Shown: positions 9,827 through 18,054 of the stretch, piece by piece
Layout: every line of letters starts with the position of its first letter
Numbering within the stretch: the stretch's first letter is position 1
Source of the DNA: Obelidium mucronatum
Lineage: Eukaryota > Chytridiomycota > Chytridiomycetes > Chytridiales > Chytriomycetaceae
DNA length: 18,054 nt
Direction: 5' to 3'
NCBI GenBank assembly: GCA_025765595.1
Contig: JAIVFH010000477.1
Span: 1 to 18,054 of the forward strand
The notes under the pieces: generated by a model
What the model was told of the DNA's origin: nothing
Database searches by the model: none
What the model saw: only the letters and a program-made list of their open reading frames with translations
Made by a program: the position numbers and the translations under genes

Positions 9827-11871
9827 TTAGTGCTTGACTTCGTAATCTTTCCAGCCAATCTTCTCCAAAGTCTCGACTTTCCCCAAAACCTCAGCCTCAC
9901 TTCGCTTTGCAAAAGCCTCAATTTTCTCCAAGTAGTTTGGAACAGCGCTGCCCAGAATGCGAATGGCCAAAAGTGCAGCGTTGGTTGAGTTATTGATGGC
10001 AACTGTTGCAACTGGAACTCCTCGCTGAATGGCAATGTTAGACGCGTTTTCAAAGTACACACAAAAGAGCAAACTCAACTGGCATCTGACAAATAGAATA
10101 TAAAGAATCCACTCCGTCCAACTGCCTCAATGCCACTGGAACACCAATGACAGGAAGGGCGGTCAAAGCCGCCACCATTCCTGGCAAGTGTGCGGCACCT
10201 CCAGCTGCAGCAATAATAACCTTGAGGCCGCGCTTAGCAGCAGTTTCTGCATACTCCACCATACGCTTTGGGGTTCTATGAGCCGAAACTACAGTCAATT
10301 CAAAAGGAACTCCGAAATCTTGTAGAATTGTGGCAGCTGCTTTCAGGGTTGGCAAATCCGAATCTGAGCCCATGATAATTCCGACGATTGGTGCAGGAGA
10401 CAGAGCTTTTTGTGTAGCAACGTCGATTTCAGTACCCATGCTCAAAAGAATCTTGTTGGCGACATCAGTAGCTTCAGTAATTGTGTTGGCCGTGAGAGTA
10501 ATGTGACCCATTTTGCGACCTTTTTGGCAAGCTTTCTTTCCGTAAAGGTGAACGCTGGCGCCTGCGGATTCCATGGCAATACGGCACGGTTTGAGGACAG
10601 AGGACTCCATATCAGCATCCGTAGGGCCTGATCCCAGCAAGTTAATCATAATTGATGCACCAACTTTGAGATCCGTGGCTCCAAGAGGCATATCGAGAAT
10701 GGCACGGATGTGTTGTTCATATTGAGATGTGTGGCAGGCCTCGATTGTGTAGTGCCCTGAGTTGTGTGGCCTTGGAGCCATTTCATTCAAAATTATATCT
10801 CCTGCATTAGAAATAAATCAACATATAGTTCGGTGATAATAGACCTAGAGGAATGAATGACACCGAGAACTAACCATTCTCAAGCAAAAACATTTCCACC
10901 CCAAAGATACCAGCACCCTCAAAGCTTTTGACGGCGTCTTCTGCAACTGATTTCGCCCGTTCTTGGACTAGTCCGTCAATTTGAGCTGGGGCCACAACGA
11001 CGTGGCACACATTGTTCTTCTGGACAGTTTCAACACAAGGATACGAAACAACTTTTCCAGAGACGCTACGTGCAACCATTACAGCAATTTCACGGGAGAA
11101 AGGAACCCATTTTTCTACATAGAGCTCGGGGCCGTTATTGGAAGGTCCGCCACCCAGTTCCTTGATTGCATCTGCAATTTCAGAAGCAGACTTGATGACA
11201 CGGTTGCCACGACCTTGAAAGAATATTTCGATAAGGTTTCTCAATTCGAATTCGATGAAACAATTGGATTTCACCATCATAAGCCAGTGTTTTTGACTTG
11301 AGCATGACGGGGAATCCATTACCAAACTCGCTCACTGCAGCCTCAATGTCCTTCACACTCGTAACTTCCATAGAATCAGCGACAGGGACTCCGAACTTTA
11401 GGAGATGTTGCTTCTGCAGGAACTTGTCCTGAATGATTCTGATTGTCGACGGCAAAGGGTGGATCTGGGAGACAAGGCCTTGAGTAAGAGCTGCATCCAA
11501 ACCGGTTGTGTCAACGTGCTCGATTTCAACTGATGAGCGCAAGATTGTGAAAAAGAATCAGCTGGCTGACGAGACAAAGACTGCAAAACAAACCCAACCA
11601 GTGAGAACATCGCACTTTTTAGCCAAATCAGCAATCAGTCCAGCGTCTTTGAATGAGCCATGCACGTGGAGATCAACGGAGTGGTGGCCAGAGACCATCG
11701 AAGCCGGGTTCCCGCTGGCATCCAACACAGCAGTCTTAACGTTGAGTCTGTTTGCCGCCTCAACGAGCATTCTTCATACGGGAAAGGCGTTAGATTTAAG
11801 CGAACAATCCAAAGTGTTTGGCACCTTCCGAGTTGTCCGCCGCCGAGAATTCCAACCACCTTCGAATCCAT
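9827..11871 (-). CDS. ADE2: Phosphoribosylaminoimidazole carboxylase (AIR carboxylase, PurK-PurE fusion), 6 exons, 577 aa
   Basis: Purine synthesis enzyme that carboxylates AIR to CAIR; fungi and plants carry the two bacterial activities PurK and PurE on one chain. Residues 1 to about 395 are Pur[12 protein letters not shown] (7-17), an ATP-grasp fold with [15 protein letters not shown] and [19 protein letters not shown], then [18 protein letters not shown]. Residues from about 408 are Pur[10 protein letters not shown] (413-420), VVSAHRTP (442-449), [12 protein letters not shown], and [20 protein letters not shown]. Introns by frame: 11772-11824, 11530-11598, 11214-11274, 10802-10874, 10025-10079; all five joins restore conserved motifs. 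Length agrees with budding yeast Ade2 (571). All hallmark motifs are intact, so it should be active. Its start is 45 bp downstream of the stop of the SIW14-like gene, so its promoter must lie mostly inside that gene. Confidence 0.97.
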
Positions 11872-11916
11872 CTTTCTTTTCTTTTTTTTCTCTTTTAATT
11901 TATTTTTACATCGTTC
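11872..11916 (-). promoter_or_regulatory. 45-bp tail-to-head gap with AATAAA and pyrimidine tract
   Basis: Between the SIW14-like stop and the ADE2 start. On the minus strand AATAAA lies at 11904-11899, 13 bp past the SIW14-like stop, followed by a purine-rich AAAAGAGAAAAAAAAG-type run before the ADE2 ATG. It serves as the 3' end of one gene and the 5' leader of the next. Confidence 0.5.
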
Positions 11917-12959
11917 TTATAAAGTCAGGTATGCTTTCTGTAAATGTTGAACAAATACATGTACGTCGGAATATCCTATCGTCTCTTCGACAGCCAATGA
12001 CCCTTGGTCGTTTGGAGTATCTACTTCCCCATCCACCACTTCTTCCACGAGTATTCTTTTTGGAGGCATCAACTCTTTGAGTCCTTGCAATCCACCATCC
12101 ACGAGCATTGTTGCAATCATGCCCTCTTTCCACTGAACCTGCAACGTAAAGTGGGGTCAGCCAATCTTCAGAAGTCATTCACGCTCGTTTGATTTGGTAC
12201 CTCTGGCCAGTCAGGAAGATATCTAGGATCTGCGACCACATTCCTCAATTCAAACAACTCAATATACATCTGATCCATGGTCCTCGACTTTGGATGACTG
12301 AAGCGCCTGTATTCTTCAAAGATGGAGGTAAAACTCCAATGTTGAATCTTTCGAATGCATCCCACCAGACATCCGGTACGGTGCTGTCATTCGCAACTTT
12401 TACTAACGAAGGATTTCTTGTTGCTGGGTACCGGTGCTTACCTTTCCCTTGTTGCAATGAATCAGCACTAATGAGTAAAATCATTAAACAACCAGCTATT
12501 CAAGATCTTTAAAAGATATTCTCACAAGGATGGTTCCGCTTATCCAGAATAACAGCCAGGGCGTCGTACATGACTTCATCGGGTATATCCATTAGATCCT
12601 TATTCCCTGCGACACCGAATCGAAACAGCCGTATTCCGTTCTCATCCAGAAACTTTTGGTTCTGGTCAGGGTAATCCTCTAGAATTAACGTCCTTGTGGG
12701 TCAAAGGCAACCGATTAGACACTCTTCATCACTATCAAAAGGCTACCCACAGAATCGACTTCAGCTTGAGTTTTTTCAGAAAAGAAAAGTTCTTCTTCTT
12801 GGGGAAAGCGGACCGATACACGCCTTTTACTACGAGACTGAAGTTTTCCATGGGGTTGATGATCTCCTCTTCATCCTGTCTCAACCAAAATCCGTTAGCA
12901 GGCGAATTGTTCGAGCATCTGACTTCGAGATAATAGCAACTGGCGGGAACACGCACCAT
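11917..12959 (-). CDS. SIW14/OCA-type atypical dual-specificity phosphatase with C-terminal extension, 5 exons, 268 aa
   Basis: Member of the plant-and-fungal atypical DSP family (yeast Siw14, Oca1). Known members act on inositol pyrophosphates and/or phosphotyrosine. Core: NFSLVVKGVYRSAFPKKKNF (39-58), KLKSILTLILEDYP, FRFGVAGNKDLMDIPDE, then the catalytic loop HCNKGKHRTG (129-138) with Cys-130 and Arg-136 in the CX5R signature. KIQHWSFTSIFEEYRRFSHP and YLPDWPE follow, as in yeast Siw14. Exons: 12751-12959, 12526-12692, 12442-12467 (only 26 nt), 12201-12383, 11917-12138; introns are 58, 58, 58 and 62 bp. The last exon adds about 73 residues (GMIATMLVDGGLQGLKELMP and on) that I do not know from Siw14. 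The start is the only in-frame ATG before an upstream stop. I would not assign Siw14 over Oca paralogues from sequence alone. Confidence 0.92.
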
Positions 12960-13004
12960 GTTGATGCCAGATAGTGATTGAAGTACGTTTTTTTCTTTAT
13001 TTTA
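12960..13004. promoter_or_regulatory. 45-bp head-to-head gap, bidirectional promoter candidate
   Basis: Only 45 bp separate the ATG of the SIW14-like gene (12959, leftward) from the first ATG of the exportin gene (13005, rightward). The gap holds a T-rich run (12988-13003) and no clear TATA box. Core promoter elements of each gene must overlap the other's 5' coding end unless leaders are nearly absent. Confidence 0.55.
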
Positions 13005-16000
13005 ATGACAATAATGGAAAGGCAAACACAGCTAGAAGCCCAACAAGTGCTCGCTGCCTGTCTCGGTCTTGCGAATCCTTCGGTTTATTTCATTCAGTGT
13101 TCGGGGGTATTCGCTGTCTGACTCGGTGGAAACAGAACCAACTCGCGTACAAACAAGCCACAGCAACTTTTGAAGCCTTGAAAGACTCTCCTAATGCCCT
13201 TCAGACCTGCTCATTTGTTCTCGGTACTTCATTTATCCCTGATTGAAAACAGCAGCTCTGATGTTTGACTATCAATCACACAGACCACAGTTCCGACCCA
13301 TCGGTCCAATTCCACATTGCGAACATTATCAAGGATATCGTGATTCGGCATTTTTCATCATTCAATGTTTCCGATTTAGTTTCACTGCGTGGCTATTTGA
13401 TGGATTATATGTTGAATCACTGCCGGAACCAAGCAGAGTAAGGACTCTTTCCTGATTCTTCTGTTAATAGGTTTATTAACCGTTGTGCTTGTCTTGTTTT
13501 TTCGGAATCGCGTGGCAACAGGTCAAACTTCGACATAAATAATGCTACCATTAAGAAACTTGCTCACACCATTGTTGTTTTGGTCAAACGCTGCTGGCTC
13601 GATGAATCTATTCAGGACGATCGGTCGCGCTATTTCATAAATCTGGAAGCATTGCGAAGGAGTGGAGATTTATTTCATGTGGGGAATATGCACATAATAA
13701 TTCTGGCGTGCTCAAATTCTATTTTGCCATCACAGAAACATGTTGCGTTGAATGTTTTGGATCAAATGCTGGGTGAATTCTCCTCGGAAGCGAGTGCATT
13801 TGGACTGCCGTGGGACTTCCATAGCTCATGTCGACGTACCTTTGAGGTCTTGACATCTCTCTTTTTAAACCTCTCTTTTTCGACCTCTTGTGCGCACCTG
13901 ACTCGCTTTTCTCTAACTATCAGGAAACCGAACTTCCGCGACTATTCCATATGGTTATGGAAGCATTGCACGAATACGTGACTTTGCCGACGTTATTGAA
14001 TCAGAAAGGAGAGTTGACCTGTGCAAGAAGATGTGTTGCGATTGCGGTTAAAATCCTTAAGTGGGAGTTTGTTTCAAGTTAAGTATTTTGTGATACACAG
14101 AAAAGAGAATACTTACTTCCTTTTTTTTGTCCTGTTCAGTTGGTAATGTGATGGCAGGCTCGTTCGAAGCACTCGACAACCTGGACAACCTCGAAGGTTC
14201 GGGTAGATTCCCTGCCTCCTGGACCGCAGCTTTGATTCGCCCGGAAATCGTTGAATCTGTTTTCAAAATCCATCAGTTGTTATTACCCCATGATATTAGT
14301 GGAAATACCGCCAAACTCATTTCACACTTGGCTGCTGTGAACGGCCCCGTGTTCCCTGACTCAGTGACTCAAGTTGGGTTTGTTAAGTACTTTTTAGAAC
14401 TGTTGGAAGGACTTATTACGGGGTAAGGAAGTGGTTGGGGTTTTTTGACTATTTACTTGTTAAACTTTGACAAACAGCTTTCGTAATGCAACAACTCCAG
14501 CTCAAACAAATCTCATGAATGATCCATCTGGAGACGAATTGATTGCATTGTCAGATATAATTAAACGCTTGTTGTCGACACATCCTGTGAATTCAATGCG
14601 ACAAATTCCACAGTTTTTTAATTTCATGAGTACCGTAGTGCACTATACGCTCTTTTCTATTGATTGCATGAAGCTGGCAGTTTCTGTCCTGAGTGATGGA
14701 GAGGATTGTGCAGGAATGGTTGCGACTGACGTGATGCTTGAGATGTGGGCGTCTTTTGGTAAGATATTGCGATTTGATTTTAACTCGCTCACCATTTTCA
14801 TAAATTTAGTGGATCAATCGAATACGATTATGCAGATGGCTAGTCCAGAAGATACCTTTGCGAACACATTGGCCGGATTCTTGCGATCTCTTGCGTTGCC
14901 TATTTTCACATCACACTTGGAAATGCGGCTTGCACTTGCAACGAAGCAGGTTGTGGATGATGCGTTCGAAGAAGAGGATGTGATGGGTTTGGATGATGAT
15001 GTTGCATACGCGGATCAATTGGATCATTTGACAGTAATTGCGCGATGGGATATTGTCGGATGTTGTGGGCTTTTAAAAAGTTTGCTGGAGGGAGAAGTTG
15101 GGAAAGTAGACGCATTGTTTACGAGAGGCGAGGGGGCAGGGAGTGGTATTGAAGCAGGTATTTCATGTTTCTTAGAAGTGACTATCGTTCTGACTGCTGA
15201 CGGACATCTCCACAAAACAGAAAAAGCAAGAAATGTGCTGCTCGAGAAAGTTCATTGGTTAATTTTGATATGCGAGCATCTGCTGGCCGATGCTGGGGAA
15301 GGTGAAGTTCCCATGGTGCCTGACGCCTTGATGACTGCTTCGGTGGGTATCATATCTTCTCCACTTGTTCATTTTCGCTAATCGATTTTGCAGAGCGGTG
15401 CCACCTCGTCTGGGACAGATGTTGTTGTTTCAGTCTCTAACCTGATTTTTCAGGTTTTGAGTATTTTTTCCAACATTCAACCTGGATCTCCTGCGGTAGT
15501 GCTCTTTCTTTCAGTTTCATTATTGAATTTCTCAAGTCAAATGCATAGGTCGAGTTTTGCAGTCCATTGATCATTCAAACGTTGTTTGACTTTTTACATC
15601 GATGGTCAAAGTCCTACTTGTTCATCAATCCGTCTGATTACGGGTCTATAAGGTATTTGCGCTCGGTTATTCTGATATCGACACTGACCATAGTGGTCAG
15701 CAACTGGATAGCACAAGCCTATTCAGCGAATGGGGGTGGCCCACAACTTTTTGAGTTCATGATTATCTCAGCTCAGCAGAACTTCACTCTTTGGAAGAGC
15801 GAAGAATCGGTTCTCAACTCTATTATCCAATTATTACAGAGTTTTGCTATTCGAGGTGCATTGCGAGATCGAATGATTCAATCTGGTGAGTTTTCTCAGG
15901 CCTGTCCACTATTGGATTCTCATACTTTATCCTCAGTCAAATTCCAAGAGTTGATTCAATGCTTTGTGGCGAATATCAAGGATATGCCAACCTCGACCCA

Positions 16001-17534
16001 TAGTCCAATGATTAGAGTACTAGCGACTATATCCACTCAAGGATCGAATCCAGAGTTGGAAGCTGGATATTTCTATGAATTAACTGGAATGCTGGATTCA
16101 AGATTGTTGACTCTTGTACAGCGTCCTGACTTTGCGAGGGTGTTCCAAAAAGAGCAAATCAAGACTGAAGTCGTCAATACGCTCGAGGTTTTTTCAATTA
16201 TTTCTTTGAATTTATTATTTACAATCGTTAAATTTTGTCAAGATGTATGAAGGGCTTTGTTTAGCTGCAGATTACAATACTGCCTCGACAATTTTCACGT
16301 GCGTTGTGGCATATCTTGCAACGTTCAAGGAACTTTTCAAAGTGTATAGGAAGGTTTCTGAAGTTAATTTGTATGTCTTGCGTGTTTTTGGGGAAATGGC
16401 AAAGATGCTGGTAAGTGCTGGCTGATGTGTTGCAGAGCCTCTTTTAAATCGTTTGCCCTTTAGAGCTTGCACGACGCGCCGTTGGAAGAGCGGCAGATGT
16501 TTTATAGCTCTTACACGGAAGTATTGAAGATTTACTCAAACAGTAACATTGGTATGCTTAGTCTTAAACATTCTACGTTTCTAACTGCTTGAAGGCGTCA
16601 AATCGAATTCGTCGTATGATGAGGACGATCGATTTAATGATCTTACGACTGTTTTGGAGACTCTGTCCAACTTGATTTTATTCGAAAGCAAAGGTTTCCG
16701 CTTATCTTGGTTTTTTTGAAAACCAATAATATTCTAATACCCTTTTTCTTCTTCTTCAGACGAGGATCGATATGATGTAGTGTTTTATGGAGTCAATATG
16801 GTATTACCCCTGATCACAGCGGAAATGCTCAAGGTTTGTGCGTTTGTTGTATCTTTAGTGGTGATCAAACTCCCTATTTAATTTTGCAGTACCCTACCTT
16901 GTCCCAAAAATCTCTGGAGCTTGTAGGAAATGTTGTTCGGCATTTCCCATCCAAGCTTCTCGCTTTAGACACAGAAGTCTTGGAGAACATTTTGAGCGTA
17001 CTGCGTTTTGGAACTACGGAATCTGCCATTGTGGAAGTGCAAAAACTTTCTTTTGAAGCCATTACGGGAGTTGTTCGATTTTGTGTTACTGAGATGCGAA
17101 ACGGCGATAGTGAAACTATCGACTTATACCCAAGTGTGGATGCGACGCTCCAGCATATATTGGACTATATGCTCTTTAAAGAGTTCGACCCAGATTTGAT
17201 TGAGTCTGTTGGAGAGGCTTTGTATATGTTGGTGATTCTGAGACACGTAAGAGCTTTTGTCATTTTTGTCGTGTGCTTGTTTGACCATAATTCATTTTAG
17301 GATGTGTATGTTACGTTAGCCAAACAATTGCTGGACTCTCAACCAACTCCCGAGCGAAGAGCTCGCTTAGAAGCAGCTTTTGGAGGCTTGACAAATAGTA
17401 TTGAACGAGCAGCAGTTGCTGCTGGTCAAAACCGGGGAGATGCGAGCGTTTTGAATTTTTCAGAGTATAAACTCTATTCCGAAGGATTGGTCAAGTTTTT
17501 GATGAATGTTAGAGGCTTTTTGAGGGTCCGATAA
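13005..17534 (+). CDS. XPO4: Exportin-4-like karyopherin, 15 exons, about 1235 aa
   Basis: Importin-beta family nuclear transport receptor; animal exportin-4 exports eIF5A and Smad3 with RanGTP. All-helical HEAT protein without catalytic motifs. Matches to exportin-4 run through the whole length: VLVKRCWLDESI, DQMLGEFSSEASAFGLPWDF, HLAAVNGPVFPDS, FLHRWSKSYLF, DVVFYGVNMVLPLIT and the ending FLMNVRGFLRVR. Introns by frame: 13083-13135, 13224-13283, 13438-13521, 13847-13923, 14078-14139, 14423-14477, 15343-15393, 15496-15548, 16188-16242, 16411-16463, 16552-16594, 16694-16759, 16834-16889, 17247-17300. The least certain joins are 13847 (GTCTTG donor), 14078 (GTTAAG) and 16188 (GTTTTT). Start 13005; a second in-frame ATG is at 13014. 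Human exportin-4 is about 1151 residues. Exportin-7 is the nearest alternative; the wording of the motifs favours exportin-4. Confidence 0.92.
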
Positions 17535-17538
17535 TAAA
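17533..17538 (+). terminator. AATAAA overlapping the exportin stop codon
   Basis: AATAAA begins on the second base of the TAA stop (17532-17534), so if used, the 3' UTR would be very short. A second possibility further down was not seen in the 75-bp gap. Confidence 0.4.
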
Positions 17539-17565
17539 CTGTCATTTTTGAAGTACGCTTTGTAC

Positions 17566-17571
17566 TTTATT
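17566..17571 (-). terminator. Candidate polyadenylation signal AATAAA (minus strand)
   Basis: TTTATT on the plus strand, that is AATAAA reading left, 38 bp past the stop of the cysteine-rich gene and inside the 75-bp convergent gap 17535-17609. Confidence 0.45.
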
Positions 17572-17609
17572 TAGTCTGATGGTAGCAATAAGATTGGGAT
17601 ATCATGCCA

Positions 17610-18054
17610 TCACAGAGACACTGAGGGCGTCTCGTTGGGTGTGCTTTCATTCAACTCTGTGGATTTGACACACGGAGCCGTTTCAATATAGGCCAGATAA
17701 TCAGAACAGCCAGGGTACATGCAGTTGTCTGCAATAACGATAGACCCCTGGTTTGGTTGCATGCGTTGAGTCACGGTAATATACTCGACTGTTTTAACAC
17801 ACCGAACGGCAGAAACCTTTCTCTTCAATAAACCTAAAGTCGCTCAAGTACATTTCCTTCCAGTGATCGATAAAGAAAATGTCCACACACCCCGCACCAT
17901 AGGAGTCAAGCAGCGTTGCCGGCGCTGTTTGGTTGAAAGCCCCTTGAACAACTGAACTGAACAGCGGTCCGAGAGGCCGGCATACGCAATCAGCCTCGTG
18001 GCTGTGGCAACATACACTATACACTGGATCAATCTCGAACGAGTATAGTGTGAT
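17610..18054 (-). CDS. Unrecognised cysteine-rich protein, C-terminal part (5' end beyond window)
   Basis: No family recognised. The frame is open from the window edge (ITLYSFEIDPVYSVCC) to 17898. It then continues in another frame from 17833 to the TGA at 17610. A 64-bp intron at 17834-17897 (GTGCGG..TTTAG) joins the two frames exactly at a Gly codon. The visible 127 residues hold eight cysteines: two adjacent in SVCC, ADCVC, VRC, DNCMYPGC and APC. There are three N-glycosylation sequons (NQT, NES, NET). Even cysteine number and sequons suggest an extracellular, disulphide-rich domain, but no signal peptide can be seen because the start is missing. The last 15 residues are Ser/Thr/Glu-rich. 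Without splicing the first frame would end after RSVC at about 17794; the cysteine-rich continuation makes splicing more likely. Convergent with the exportin gene. Confidence 0.5.

Noticed and set aside
11825..11871. ADE2 starting at the internal Met (11770) with the first 16 codons lost
   Set aside because: Residues before the intron encode the conserved [10 protein letters not shown] nucleotide-binding loop, and the join restores LGRM; the first exon is real.
11508..12080. 190-codon plus-strand open frame
   Set aside because: It lies antisense across the 5' exons of ADE2 and the last exon of the SIW14-like gene, which both have clear homology on the other strand; the product has no recognisable features.
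13438..13470. Alternative acceptor TTAATAG at 13470 for the third exportin intron
   Set aside because: It keeps the frame open and would add 17 residues, but the intron would be only 33 nt and the insertion has no counterpart in exportin-4. The acceptor at 13521 is preferred.
17794..17833. Frameshift or pseudogene in the cysteine-rich gene
   Set aside because: A phase-compatible GT..AG intron of typical length explains the frame change without a mutation.

Overview
The window looks like compact nuclear DNA of a fungus, most likely an early-diverging (zoosporic, chytrid-like) one. I placed 37 GT..AG introns by reading frame and homology, all short (43-84 bp). The PurK-PurE fused ADE2 and the SIW14-type phosphatase are fungal-style genes. 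The exportin-4-like transport receptor is shared with animals and is not known from budding yeast. The chytrid assignment is inference. There are seven complete genes and one partial gene, with gaps of only 43-253 bp, and no RNA gene, transposon or CRISPR array that I can see.

Layout. 38-4266 (+): AP-3 adaptor complex delta subunit, nine exons. 4320-6032 (-): intronless ankyrin-repeat protein whose 5' end has no obvious ATG. 6175-6951 (+): unrecognised protein with a signal peptide and a hydrophobic C-terminus, three exons. 6995-9573 (-): secreted, probably GPI-anchored alkaline phosphatase with a repeat-built Thr-rich stalk, four exons. 9827-11871 (-): ADE2, phosphoribosylaminoimidazole carboxylase, six exons. 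11917-12959 (-): SIW14/OCA-type atypical dual-specificity phosphatase, five exons. 13005-17534 (+): exportin-4-like karyopherin, fifteen exons. 17610-18054 (-): C-terminal part of an unrecognised cysteine-rich protein that runs off the right edge.

The genes belong to unrelated processes: vesicle traffic to the vacuole/lysosome, extracellular phosphate scavenging, purine synthesis, inositol-pyrophosphate or tyrosine phosphatase signalling, and nuclear transport. I see no operon-like pathway logic. The most interesting signals are structural. The SIW14-like and exportin genes are head to head with 45 bp between start codons. The SIW14-like stop and the ADE2 start are also only 45 bp apart. The phosphatase P-loop is carried partly on a 26-nt exon and is cut by an intron. 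A 42-bp tandem repeat codes for the alkaline phosphatase stalk. The ankyrin gene may need splicing to create its start codon. I did not find a convincing new multi-gene system.
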